Source of the DNA: Streptomyces gardneri
GTDB lineage: Bacteria; Actinomycetota; Actinomycetes; Streptomycetales; Streptomycetaceae
Reading direction: 5' to 3'
Assembly (NCBI RefSeq): GCF_006539185.1
Contig: NZ_BJMN01000073.1
Coordinates: forward strand, 1-32,617
DNA length: 32,617 nt
Positions 22,654-31,226 of the stretch are shown here, piece after piece; the stretch's first letter is position 1; each line of letters opens with the position of its first letter. The notes beneath the pieces are model-generated. The model was not told where the DNA came from and searched no databases. It saw only the letters and a list, made by a program, of their open reading frames with translations. The position numbers and the translations under genes are program-made.

Positions 22654-23886
22654 GTGACGGATCGCGCTGGCACGCCCGCCGAACCGGATCCCCCGGCGCA
22701 GGAAGACCCGGCGCCCGGTGCTCCGGAGAAGCCGCGCAAGCGCCACTGGCTGAGGTGGACGGCCCTCGGGATCTCGGTCGTGGTGCTGATCGCGGCCGGG
22801 GTCGGCTGGTGGTTCTACCGGAAGCTCGACGGCAACATCACCACGGACACGACGGCCGCCGCCGAGCTGCGGAAGTACGAGAAGGAGCGGCCGGCGGCGG
22901 GCACCACCGCCGCCAGGAACATCCTGCTCATCGGCTCGGACACCCGGACCGGCGAGGGGAACCGCAAGTACGGCAAGGACAAGGGCACCCAGCGCTCCGA
23001 CACGACGATCCTGCTGCACCTCTCGGCGGAGAAGTCGAGCGCGACGGCCGTCTCCCTCCCGCGCGACCTGATGGTGACGATCCCGAGCTGCACCAAGGCC
23101 GACGGGACCCGGACCCGTGAGCAGTTCGCGCAGTTCAACTGGGCCTTCGAGTTCGGCGGTACGGCGTGCACGATCCGTACCGTCGAGAAGCTGACCGGGA
23201 TCCGCGTCGACAACCACATGGTGATCGACTTCCGGGGCTTCAAGAAGATGGTCGACGCCGTGGACGGCGTGGAGGTCTGCCTCAAGGAGCCCGTCGACGA
23301 CACCGACGCCAAGCTGAAGCTGCCCGCGGGGCGCCAGACGCTCCACGGCGAGCAGGCCCTCGGCTTCGTACGGGCCAGGAAGTCGATCGGCAACGGCAGC
23401 GACACGGAACGCATGGACCGGCAGCAGCAGTTCCTCGGCGCGCTCGTCAACAAGGTGCAGAGCGACGGGGTGCTGCTGAACCCGACCAAGCTCTACCCGG
23501 TCCTGGACGCGGCCACGAAGGCGATCACCACCGACACGGGGCTCGACTCGCTGCGGGAGCTGTACGACCTGGCGCGCGCGATGCGGGCCGTCCCGCCGGA
23601 GAAGGTGCAGTTCCTCACGGTGCCGCGCCGCCCGTACGCGTACAACGCGAATCGGGACGAACTGGTACAGCCGGCGGCGAGTCAACTCTTCCGGCAGCTA
23701 AGGGAGGACAAGCCCGTCCTCGTGACTCCGCACTCCGAGGAGGAGAACGACGGGAGAGGTGACGGAAGCGGCGGGACAGGCGGTGGGACGGGCGGCGACG
23801 GGAAGCCCGACGACGCGGACACCCCGACTCCCTCCTCGACGCCGACCTTCACGGGCCGCAACGCGGCGGAGGGCGTGTGCTCTTAG
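22654..23886 (+). CDS. LCP family protein 1 (LytR-CpsA-Psr)
   Basis: A 410-aa membrane protein with one N-terminal helix (about 35-55, after a basic KPRKRHWLR) and an extracytoplasmic LCP domain. LCP enzymes move lipid-linked glycopolymers onto peptidoglycan. Pocket motifs are complete: NILLIGSDTRTGEGN, RSDTTILLHLS, VSLPRDLMVTIPSC, TGIRVDNHMVIDFRGF, and GFVRARKSIGNGSDTERMDRQQQFL. There is no LytR_C domain; the tail is Gly/Asp/Thr-Pro-rich and ends AAEGVCS with a terminal Cys. The GTG at 22654 follows GAAGGA by ten nt and is preferred over the in-frame ATGs at 22576 and 22603, which lack a ribosome site. First of five LCP paralogues here. Confidence 0.93.
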   Translation: MTDRAGTPAEPDPPAQEDPAPGAPEKPRKRHWLRWTALGISVVVLIAAGVGWWFYRKLDGNITTDTTAAAELRKYEKERPAAGTTAARNILLIGSDTRTGEGNRKYGKDKGTQRSDTTILLHLSAEKSSATAVSLPRDLMVTIPSCTKADGTRTREQFAQFNWAFEFGGTACTIRTVEKLTGIRVDNHMVIDFRGFKKMVDAVDGVEVCLKEPVDDTDAKLKLPAGRQTLHGEQALGFVRARKSIGNGSDTERMDRQQQFLGALVNKVQSDGVLLNPTKLYPVLDAATKAITTDTGLDSLRELYDLARAMRAVPPEKVQFLTVPRRPYAYNANRDELVQPAASQLFRQLREDKPVLVTPHSEEENDGRGDGSGGTGGGTGGDGKPDDADTPTPSSTPTFTGRNAAEGVCS

Positions 23887-24144
23887 GAACCCCACGGACG
23901 CGGTGGGTAAAGGGCGTCCCAAGGGGAGGGCAGGGTCGGATGAGGTTTGAGCAAATTGCCCGGTTGTAAGGGGCGTGGAATTTGTCACTGACGTCGCCCC
24001 ACGCTGAACTGGGCGGATAGTGTGACGCGATCCGGTGCACCCCGACCGTGTGGTCGTCGCACTCACCAAGGATCGAACGACCGAGAGAGCGGCGCCCTAC
24101 GGGGGAGGCGCCTCGCGTGGCACCGACGGAGGACTCGAGTAACC

Positions 24145-25908
24145 GTGGACGCGCACAGCCGTGGACGGGCGGACGAGATCGACCCCGCCGACCAGTGGGT
24201 TCTCAACCCACAGACCGGCAACTACGAACTGCGACTGGACAACTCCGGTGAGCAGCCGCAGGCACCGTCCCGGCCCCGCAGATCGAGCACGGCCACCGAG
24301 GCCGACGCGGCCCCCACCGGCCGCGGCCGCGGTGCCGGTGCCGGCACGGCCACCGAGGCACCCGTCCCCGGTCAGCGCCGCCGCCGCGTCTCCGAGCAGG
24401 GCGGCGGCGGTCAGCCGCCCGCGAGCCGCCGCAAGCCCAAGCAGGGCGCGTCCCGCAAGAAGAAGGTCCTCCTGTGGACCGGCGGCACCATGGCCTTCGT
24501 GCTCGTGGGCGGCGCCACCGGCGCGTACATGCTCTACAAGAAGCTCGACGGCAACATCGACGCCGTCGACGTCGGCAACGCGGCGGTCGAGACGCCGGGC
24601 ATGGACGGGCCGCTCAACATCCTGGTCATCGGCAACGACGTCCGGACCGGCGAGGGCAACGAGAGCTACGGGAACAAGACGAACGTCACCGGCCACGCCG
24701 ACACGACGTTCCTCATCCACATCGCCGAGGACCGCACCAACGCGACGGCCGTGAGCATCCCCCGCGACCTCAAGATCAAGATCCCGGACTGCCCCACGAA
24801 GCAGCCCGACGGCTCGACCAAGGTCATCCCCGGCTCGGTCGGGACGACCAAGTTCAACGAGTCGTTCGGGGTCAACGGCCGCGACCCCGGCTGCACCATG
24901 CGCACCATCACGGAGATGTCCGGCATCGGCATCAACCACTTCATGATGGTCGACTTCAACGCGGTCAAGACGCTGTCGGCCGCCGTCGGCGGCGTGAAGG
25001 TCTGCCTGAACAAGCCCATCCGCGACACCAAGTACTCCAAGCTCAACCTCGACGAGGGCGAGCACCGGATCCAGGGCGAGGACGCGCTCGCGTTCCTCCG
25101 CAACCGCCACGGCCTCGGCAACGAGAGCGACCTGGACCGCATCAAGATGCAGCAGCAGTTCCTCGCGTCGATGATGCGCCAGCTGAAGGAAGACACGCTG
25201 GACAGCCCGACGCAGCTGCTCGACGTCGCGAACGCGGCGACCGACGCGCTGACGGTGGACAAGGGCATAGGAAGTGCCCTCAAGCTGACCAGCCTTGCCA
25301 AGGAGATCGGCAAGGTCGACCTCAAGAACATCAGCTTCATGACCGTGCCGGTCGTCGACAACCCCGACGAGCCGCCGAACAAGCGCGCGACCGTGGTCCT
25401 CGACCAGACCAAGGCCCCGCAGGTGTTCGGCATGATCCAGAACGACGTCTCCTTCACCGAGGTGAAGAAGAAGGAGAAGGACGCCAAGAACGCCAAGGCG
25501 CAGGCCCAGGCGAAGCTCCTCCAGGGCACGCGCGCCGAGGCCGCCGACGTACGCGTCGACGTCTACAACGGCAGTGGCATCACCGGAGCCGCGCAGTCCA
25601 CGATCAACTGGCTGCAGAACGACATGGGTGTGAGCCGCTCCACCAACAAGAGCAACGCCCCCGAGAAGGCGGCGAAGACCACACTCACCTACGCACCGAA
25701 CCAGGCCGATCAGGCCCGCAAGCTCGCGGACATGATGGGTCTGCCCGCCACGGCTCTCAAGCCGGGCACGCAGGACGCCGGGGAACGCGAGCCCATGACG
25801 CTCGTCCTCGGTGCCGACTTCAAGGGCGCGGGGGCGCCCGTCAAGGGTCCGACGAAGGCGCCGGACGTCGACAAGGTAGAAGCCGACAAGAAGGTGTGTG
25901 CCGAATGA
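24145..25908 (+). CDS. LCP family protein 2 with LytR_C domain
   Basis: A 587-aa membrane glycopolymer transferase. A 105-residue cytoplasmic N-terminus carries the motif ADQWVLNPQTGNYELRL (about 15-31) and a Gly/Arg-rich linker; one helix follows (about 108-130). The LCP domain has NILVIGNDVRTGEGN, HADTTFLIHIAEDRTNA, VSIPRDLKIKIPDC, INHFMMVDFNAVK and LAFLRNRHGLGNESDLDR then IKMQQQFL. A LytR_C domain (about 470-570: RVDVYNGSGITGAAQSTI ... TLVLGADF) closes the protein, which ends KKVCAE. The GTG at 24145 follows GGAGGA by 11 nt. The 258-nt gap from LCP 1 and its own leader suggest separate transcription. LCP 3 follows 50 nt downstream. Confidence 0.94.
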   Translation: MDAHSRGRADEIDPADQWVLNPQTGNYELRLDNSGEQPQAPSRPRRSSTATEADAAPTGRGRGAGAGTATEAPVPGQRRRRVSEQGGGGQPPASRRKPKQGASRKKKVLLWTGGTMAFVLVGGATGAYMLYKKLDGNIDAVDVGNAAVETPGMDGPLNILVIGNDVRTGEGNESYGNKTNVTGHADTTFLIHIAEDRTNATAVSIPRDLKIKIPDCPTKQPDGSTKVIPGSVGTTKFNESFGVNGRDPGCTMRTITEMSGIGINHFMMVDFNAVKTLSAAVGGVKVCLNKPIRDTKYSKLNLDEGEHRIQGEDALAFLRNRHGLGNESDLDRIKMQQQFLASMMRQLKEDTLDSPTQLLDVANAATDALTVDKGIGSALKLTSLAKEIGKVDLKNISFMTVPVVDNPDEPPNKRATVVLDQTKAPQVFGMIQNDVSFTEVKKKEKDAKNAKAQAQAKLLQGTRAEAADVRVDVYNGSGITGAAQSTINWLQNDMGVSRSTNKSNAPEKAAKTTLTYAPNQADQARKLADMMGLPATALKPGTQDAGEREPMTLVLGADFKGAGAPVKGPTKAPDVDKVEADKKVCAE

Positions 25909-25958
25909 CCTGGAAACACCAGGCCTCGGCGCGCGGCTGAATCACGAGGGGACCTGGG

Positions 25959-27758
25959 GTGGGACAGAACGTGCGTGGGGAGGGAACGCGGGGACGCGTT
26001 CCGCGCGCCCGTGAACTGGGCTGGGACGACGACCTCTACGGAGCGGGGGAGGCGACCGGCGCCGGGGGCGAGTCCGGGGCCGGGGGCGACTCCGGGGCCG
26101 ATGACACCGGATCCGGCGGTACGTCGGCGCCGGCGTCGACCCGGGCCGAGCGGCGTCGCAGCGGTACCGCCGGCGGAGGGGCGGAGACCGGCGGCGACGC
26201 GCGGACGAGCCACCGTCGCGGCGGTTCGCGCCGCCGGGCCAAGAAGGCCGGCAAGCACAAGGTGCTGCGCTGGGTGGCGATCACCCTTGCCGTACTGATA
26301 CTCGGGACGGCCGGCGCCGGATACCTGTACTACGAGCACCTCAACGGCAACATCCGCAGCGGTGACCGCGCGGGCGGCAGCAGCGGCGTGAAGAAGGCCG
26401 CGCCCAACGCGCTCGGCGACACCCCGCTCAACATCCTCCTCATAGGCTCCGACAGCCGGGCCGACGAGAAGAACATCGCCCTCGGCGGCGGCCGCAACGA
26501 CAAGGACCGCAAGCCGCTCGCCGACGTGCAGATGCTGCTCCACGTCTCGGCGGACCGCGAGAACGCCTCGCTCATCTCCATCCCGCGCGACACGGTCGTC
26601 AAGATCCCGGAGTGCAAGGACGAGAACGGCACTCCCTACGCCGCCACCACGAACCGGCCCATCAACGAGTCGCTCCAGCGCGGCGGTCCCGGCTGCACCC
26701 TCACCACCTGGGAGAGCCTCACCGGGGTCTACATCGACCACTGGCTGATGGTCGACTTCGCGGGTGTGGTGGCGATGGCGGACGAGGTCGGCGGCGTCCC
26801 CGTGTGCGTCAACACGGGTGTGCACGACAAGTCGACCCGCCTGGTGAAGGGCGGCTCCGGTCTGAAGCTGCCGAAGGGCACGACCGAGGTCCAGGGCGTG
26901 CAGGCGCTCCAGTGGCTGCGTACCCGGCACGCCTTCGGCAGCGACCAGAACCGCGCCAAGGCCCAGCACATGTACATGAACGGGATGATGAAGAAGCTCC
27001 AGGAGCAGAACGCCTGGACCGACACGGGGCGGCTGATGGGCCTGGCCGAGACCGCCACCAAGTCCCTCAAGGTCTCGCAGGACCTCGACACCGTGAAGAA
27101 GCTCTTCGATCTGTCGATGCAGCTCAAGAACGTGAAGATCGACCGTCTGACGACGGCGACCGTCCCCACGGACCCCTATCCGCAGCGGCCGAAGGAATGG
27201 CTCCAGCTGCGGCCCTCCTCCGCCGACAAGATGTGGGCGATGCTCCGGGACGACGTCGCCTACGACAAGAACGGCGACAAGTCCGGCGCGAAGGCGAAGC
27301 CGAAGGCCACCGCATCCCCCAAGCCCAAGACGCCGGCCGAGGCTCCCGGCTCCTTCGCCGTGACCGTCGTCAACGGCACCGACGGCAACGACGAGCCGGC
27401 CGTCGAGGGCCGGGCCGGCGACATGGCCGAGGCGCTCCAGGGCAAGGGCTTCACCCAGGCCGACGCCTCCAGGGACGGCGGGGGCCGCAAGGACACCGTC
27501 GTCACCTACCCCAAGGCGGACGCCGACCAGGGCAAGGCGAACGCGCTCTCCGTGACGAAGGCGCTCGGACTGCCCGACTCGGCCGTACGGGCCGACGCCG
27601 AGGCGAAGGGCATCACCCTGATCGTCGGCGCGGACTGGCGCGAGGGCACCACGTACAAGAAGCCGACGTCGGTGGCCGGTGACCTGCCCGACGGCGCCGA
27701 CGACAAGGCGGAGTGCATGGACATCTACTCGGTCTACCGCTGGGACGGGGTCAGCTGA
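25959..27758 (+). CDS. LCP family protein 3 with LytR_C domain (divergent pocket)
   Basis: A 599-aa membrane protein. The 100-residue cytoplasmic N-terminus has RARELGWDDDLYG (about 16-27) and an acidic Gly-rich stretch; the helix is at about 102-124. The LCP domain shows NILLIGSDSRADEKN, SLISIPRDTVVKIPEC, IDHWLMVDFAGV and LQWLRTRHAFGSDQNR. The usual R-S-D-T before the central strand is reduced to LADVQM, and the DxxRxxRQQxxL helix is DQNRAKAQHMYM, so one Arg and the Gln pair are lost. A LytR_C domain follows (VTVVNGTDGNDEPAVEGR ... ITLIVGADW). The GTG at 25959 follows GAGGGG by eight nt, only 50 nt after LCP 2: likely one operon. A terminator hairpin lies directly downstream. Confidence 0.93.
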   Translation: MGQNVRGEGTRGRVPRARELGWDDDLYGAGEATGAGGESGAGGDSGADDTGSGGTSAPASTRAERRRSGTAGGGAETGGDARTSHRRGGSRRRAKKAGKHKVLRWVAITLAVLILGTAGAGYLYYEHLNGNIRSGDRAGGSSGVKKAAPNALGDTPLNILLIGSDSRADEKNIALGGGRNDKDRKPLADVQMLLHVSADRENASLISIPRDTVVKIPECKDENGTPYAATTNRPINESLQRGGPGCTLTTWESLTGVYIDHWLMVDFAGVVAMADEVGGVPVCVNTGVHDKSTRLVKGGSGLKLPKGTTEVQGVQALQWLRTRHAFGSDQNRAKAQHMYMNGMMKKLQEQNAWTDTGRLMGLAETATKSLKVSQDLDTVKKLFDLSMQLKNVKIDRLTTATVPTDPYPQRPKEWLQLRPSSADKMWAMLRDDVAYDKNGDKSGAKAKPKATASPKPKTPAEAPGSFAVTVVNGTDGNDEPAVEGRAGDMAEALQGKGFTQADASRDGGGRKDTVVTYPKADADQGKANALSVTKALGLPDSAVRADAEAKGITLIVGADWREGTTYKKPTSVAGDLPDGADDKAECMDIYSVYRWDGVS

Positions 27759-27774
27759 CGCTCCCTGAACGCGA

Positions 27775-27808
27775 CGACGGCCGGGCCCCCTGAGGGACCC
27801 GGCCGTCG
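27775..27808. terminator. Bidirectional hairpin between LCP 3 and the GT2 gene
   Basis: CGACGGCCGGG (27775-27785) and CCCGGCCGTCG (27798-27808) form a perfect 11-bp stem; inside the loop CCC-TGA-GGG can extend it. It sits in the 63-bp gap between convergent genes. Confidence 0.82.
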
Positions 27809-27821
27809 GTCGTCCGTACCG

Positions 27822-28841
27822 TCAGACCGTCTCGGACTCGCCCGCCTTCACCGCCGGGCGGCGGCTCGCGATGACCTTCCGGGCCAGCGAGCGCGGGCTC
27901 GTCAGGAAGCCGTACCCCCACGACATGTGCATCGTCGCGAGCGCCACCGGGATCTGCAGACGGGCCTTCAGCGACAGGCCCTTGCCCGCGGGGAGCGAGC
28001 CCGCCGTGATCGCGGCGAGGTAGCCCGCCGGGATCACGAAGCCGAGCGGGGTGAGCGTGGCACCCACCACGAGGCCCGCGGCGATGGCGCAGACGGCGGT
28101 CGGCGGGGCCAGGTAGCGGAGGTTGATGGAGCCCTGGTGGTAGCGGGCCACCACGTGGCGCCAGCGGCCGTAGTCCTTGTACTGCTTCGCGAGGGCCTTC
28201 ACCGAGGGCCTCGGGCGGTACTGGACGCGCAGCTCCGGCGAGAACCAGATGAGGCCGCCCGCCTCGCGGATGCGGAAGTTCAGCTCCCAGTCCTGGGCGC
28301 GGATGAACTCGATGTTGTACCCGCCCTGCCGCTCCAGGGCCTCGCGGCGGAAGACGCCCAGGTACACGGTCTCCGCCGGGCCGGCCTCGCCGCCCGTGTG
28401 GAAGGCCGCGTTGCCCACGCCGATCTTCGAGGTCATCGCGGCGGCGACCGCGTCCTCCCAGGCGTTCTCGCCCTCGGCGTGCATGACACCGCCGACGTTC
28501 TGCGCGCCCGTCTCCTCCAGGAGCCGGACGGCGGTCGCGATGTAGTTCGGCGACAGCATGCCGTGGCCGTCGACGCGCACCACGATCGGATGACGGGAGG
28601 CCTGGATCGCCGCGTTGAGAGCGGCGGGGGTGCGGCCCGTGGGGTTCGGCACGGTGTGGACGCGGGGGTCTTCTCGTACGAGCTCGGCGGCGATCTCGTC
28701 CGTGCGGTCCGTGGACGGGCCGAGGGCGATCACCACCTCCATCTCGCCGTCGTACTCCTGCTCCAGGATGTGACGAACCGAGGTGCGCAGATACCGCTCC
28801 TCGTTGAGGACCGGCATGATCACGGAGACGGGGGGCAGCAT
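27822..28841 (-). CDS. GT2 family glycosyltransferase, membrane-associated
   Basis: A 339-aa enzyme that probably adds a sugar to a lipid-linked or wall glycan precursor. The GT-A domain opens with PPVSVIMPVLNEERYLRTSV, followed by IALGPSTDRTDEIAAEL, the DxD-type metal site VVRVDGHGMLSPNYI (about 95-109), and the acceptor motif AQDWELNFRIREAGG. The last 100 residues hold two or three hydrophobic segments (LAPPTAVCAIAAGLVVGATL, LGFVIPAGYLAAITAG) that should anchor it in the membrane. The ATG at 28841 is preceded by GAGGAA; the upstream in-frame extension is Pro-rich and unlike the family. It lies on the minus strand in the middle of five LCP genes, suggesting work on the same polymer. Donor sugar unknown. 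Confidence 0.88.
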   Translation of the reverse strand: MLPPVSVIMPVLNEERYLRTSVRHILEQEYDGEMEVVIALGPSTDRTDEIAAELVREDPRVHTVPNPTGRTPAALNAAIQASRHPIVVRVDGHGMLSPNYIATAVRLLEETGAQNVGGVMHAEGENAWEDAVAAAMTSKIGVGNAAFHTGGEAGPAETVYLGVFRREALERQGGYNIEFIRAQDWELNFRIREAGGLIWFSPELRVQYRPRPSVKALAKQYKDYGRWRHVVARYHQGSINLRYLAPPTAVCAIAAGLVVGATLTPLGFVIPAGYLAAITAGSLPAGKGLSLKARLQIPVALATMHMSWGYGFLTSPRSLARKVIASRRPAVKAGESETV

Positions 28842-29012
28842 GGTTCCTCGGGGGTTCGGGGGTCGTCCCCCGGGAGACAGCAGTATTGCCCGCCACGTTA
28901 CCGCGAACGGGGGACACCGGTGCGCGCCGCATGGGTGGTGCACCCTTGCGCTGATCGTATGGGCCTACCGTGCTCACGGTTCCCCTTGTCACACCCGCGG
29001 AGGTGTCCGTCC

Positions 29013-30497
29013 GTGCCCACACCGCCCCGCACGCCCCGTCGCAGGCCCGTTCCCCGGCCGCCCGCACCGGTTCGCCGGCGGCGACCGCGGCGGCCCCGGT
29101 GGGGGATGCGGATGGCGACCGCGCTGTCCGTGGTGGTCCTCGCGGCGGGCGGGATCGGGCACGCGGTGGTGACCGGCCTGGACACCGGGATCACCCGGGT
29201 CGACCCCTTCAAGGACATGAAGAACCGGCCGCAGGCCGGGCACGGGATGAACATCCTCGTCGTCGGCACCGACGGCCGGGACCGGATCACCCAGGAGGAG
29301 AAGGAGAAGTACCGGCTCGGCGGCGCGCCCTGCCACTGCACCGACACCGTGATGCTCGTGCACATCTCGGAGGACCGGGAGCGGGCGAGCGTCGTCAGCC
29401 TGCCCCGTGACTCGTACGCCGAGATGCCCGAGCACACCGACCTGAACAGTGGCAGGAAGCACAACTCCCACCCCGTGAAGCTGAACGCCGCCTACGCGGA
29501 GGGCGGGCCCGGGCTGACCGTCCGGACCGTCGAGTCGATGACCGGCGTGAAGATCGACCACTATCTGGAGGTCGACTTCACCAGCTTCATGCGGACCGTG
29601 GACGCGATCGGCGGGGTGCAGATCTGCACGACCCGGGCGGTCAAGGACTCCGCCACCGGGCTCGACCTCGCGGCCGGCACCCATGAGCTCGACGGCGGGC
29701 AGGCCCTCCAGTACGTCCGCTCGCGGCACATCGACGGGGCCGCCGACATCGGGCGCATGCAGCGGCAGCAGAAGTTCCTGGCGGCGCTGATCGAGCGGGC
29801 GACGAGCGGCGGGGTGCTGCTGAACCCGGTGCGGTTCCGGGAGATGGCCACGACGATGCTGAGCTCGGTCCGGGCCGACGAGGACTTCGGTACGGATCAG
29901 ATGCTGGCGCTGTCCAAGGCGATGCGGGGCTTCACGCCGGCGTCCTCGGAGTTCGTGTCGGTCCCGATCGGCGACATGAGCTTCCCGGTCAAGGGGATCG
30001 GGTCGACGGTGAAGTGGGACGCGGCGAAGGCGCAGAAGCTGTTCCAGGCGCTGCGGGAGGACCGGCCGCTGGCGCAGGCCTCGCAGAAGACGGCGTCCGC
30101 CGGGAAGGGCGCCGCCCCGAGGACGGCCGTCGTGGACGTGGCTCCGCGCACCATCCGGGTGCAGGTCTACAACGGGACCCGGACGGACGGGCTCGGCCGG
30201 AAGGTGGACGACGCGCTGCGCGCGACCGGCTTCGACACGACCCGGACGCCGATGACGGGGTCCGGGCAGGAGCTGGCGCGGACGCTCGTGGAGTACGACC
30301 CGCGCTGGGACCGCTCGGCGAAGTCCCTCGCGGCGGCGCTGCCGGGGGCGGAGCTGCGGGCGGTGGCGGGGCGGGGCGGGACGCTGCGGGTGACGGTGGG
30401 GGCGGACTACCGGGGGGTCACGGGGGTCCGGGCCGAGGAGTCGGGGCGGGGCGGCCCGTTCGAGGCGGTGACCGGGGACCAGGTGGTGTGCCCGTAG
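29013..30497 (+). CDS. LCP family protein 4 with LytR_C domain
   Basis: A 494-aa membrane glycopolymer transferase. The cytoplasmic N-terminus is short and very Arg/Pro-rich (about 1-30); the helix is at about 33-55. The LCP domain has NILVVGTDGRDRIT, PCHCTDTVMLVHISEDRERA, VVSLPRDSYAEMPEH, LNAAYAEGGPGLTVRTVESM, IDHYLEVDFTSF and QYVRSRHIDGAADIGRMQRQ then QKFL; the pocket is complete. LytR_C follows (IRVQVYNGTRTDGLGRKVDD ... RVTVGADYRG) and the protein ends DQVVCP. The GTG at 29013 follows GGAGG by nine nt; a longer in-frame ORF upstream is a shadow of the opposite-strand GT2 gene. It diverges from that GT2 gene across 171 bp, where a small hairpin GGGTG-GTG-CACCC (28933-28945) lies. Confidence 0.93.
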   Translation: MPTPPRTPRRRPVPRPPAPVRRRRPRRPRWGMRMATALSVVVLAAGGIGHAVVTGLDTGITRVDPFKDMKNRPQAGHGMNILVVGTDGRDRITQEEKEKYRLGGAPCHCTDTVMLVHISEDRERASVVSLPRDSYAEMPEHTDLNSGRKHNSHPVKLNAAYAEGGPGLTVRTVESMTGVKIDHYLEVDFTSFMRTVDAIGGVQICTTRAVKDSATGLDLAAGTHELDGGQALQYVRSRHIDGAADIGRMQRQQKFLAALIERATSGGVLLNPVRFREMATTMLSSVRADEDFGTDQMLALSKAMRGFTPASSEFVSVPIGDMSFPVKGIGSTVKWDAAKAQKLFQALREDRPLAQASQKTASAGKGAAPRTAVVDVAPRTIRVQVYNGTRTDGLGRKVDDALRATGFDTTRTPMTGSGQELARTLVEYDPRWDRSAKSLAAALPGAELRAVAGRGGTLRVTVGADYRGVTGVRAEESGRGGPFEAVTGDQVVCP

Positions 30498-30543
30498 GGA
30501 CCGTGCGGGCTGTCAGGGCCGTCAGGGGTACGTCTCCGGGGGC

Positions 30544-30567
30544 GGGGGCCGCTCGTCGGCGGCCCCC
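30544..30567. terminator. Bidirectional hairpin between LCP 4 and the thioesterase gene
   Basis: GGGGGCCGC (30544-30552) and GCGGCCCCC (30559-30567) form a perfect 9-bp stem with loop TCGTCG, in the 76-bp gap between convergent genes. Confidence 0.8.
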
Positions 30568-30573
30568 TGGGCG

Positions 30574-31107
30574 TCAGTCCTCGTAGCCCTCGGCGGCTCG
30601 GCGTTCGCGGAGGTCCTTGATGGCCTGGCGGCGGGCCAGGCGGTGGGTGCGGCGGATCTGCGCCTCCTGGTTGCGGCGCTTGTCCTGCTCCGTCTCCGGG
30701 ACGACCTGCGGGACGCGCCGCGGCTTGCCGTCCGCGTCGACGGCCGCGAAGACCAGATAGGCCGAGCCGACCTGGGTGGCGGGCGTGGACTCGTTCCAGC
30801 GCTCGGCCATGACCCGTACGCCGACTTCCATGGACGACCGGCCGGTCCAGTTGACCTGGGCCTTCACGTGCAGCAGGTCACCGACCCTGACCGGCTCGAG
30901 GAAGGCCATCTCGTCCATCGAGGCGGTGACCGCCGGACCGCCCGAGTGCCGGCCCGCCACGGCGCCCGCCGCGTCGTCCACCAGCTTCATGATCACGCCG
31001 CCGTGCACCGTACCGAGGAGGTTGGTGTCATGGCTCGTCATGATGTGGCTGAGGGTGGTGCGGGAGGCCGAGGTGGGCTTGCCGGGGATATCGCCCTGTT
31101 CTGTCAT
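30574..31107 (-). CDS. Acyl-CoA thioesterase, hotdog fold
   Basis: A 177-aa cytosolic enzyme predicted to hydrolyse acyl-CoA thioesters. Family features are TLSHIMTSHDTNLLGTVHGG (about 15-35, with the catalytic Asn/Asp-His region), VIMKLVDDAAGAVAGRHSGG, VTASMDEMAFLEPVRVGDLL and VKAQVNWTGRSSMEVGVRVMAE. The C-terminus is a basic, Arg-rich helix (RNQEAQIRRTHRLARRQAIK). I chose the ATG at 31107; a GTG three codons upstream (31116) is an alternative, and AAGG lies upstream of both. It stands alone between two LCP genes and has no evident link to wall polymers. Substrate chain length cannot be inferred. Confidence 0.9.
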   Translation of the reverse strand: MTEQGDIPGKPTSASRTTLSHIMTSHDTNLLGTVHGGVIMKLVDDAAGAVAGRHSGGPAVTASMDEMAFLEPVRVGDLLHVKAQVNWTGRSSMEVGVRVMAERWNESTPATQVGSAYLVFAAVDADGKPRRVPQVVPETEQDKRRNQEAQIRRTHRLARRQAIKDLRERRAAEGYED

Positions 31108-31226
31108 GCCCTCCACCTTATGCCGGGTCGCACCCCTGTCCGGTTTGCATCAGCTTGGCAACAGCACCGGTCCGATTTTCCACCCGGCCTGTCCAGGGGA
31201 TTCCCCCGCCCGGCACACTGGTCCGC

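Noticed and set aside
23891..23919. Terminator after LCP protein 1
   Set aside because: Two short overlapping stems (CCCAC/GTGGG and GGACGC/GCGTCC) exist, but each is only 5-6 bp and neither is convincing as a terminator.
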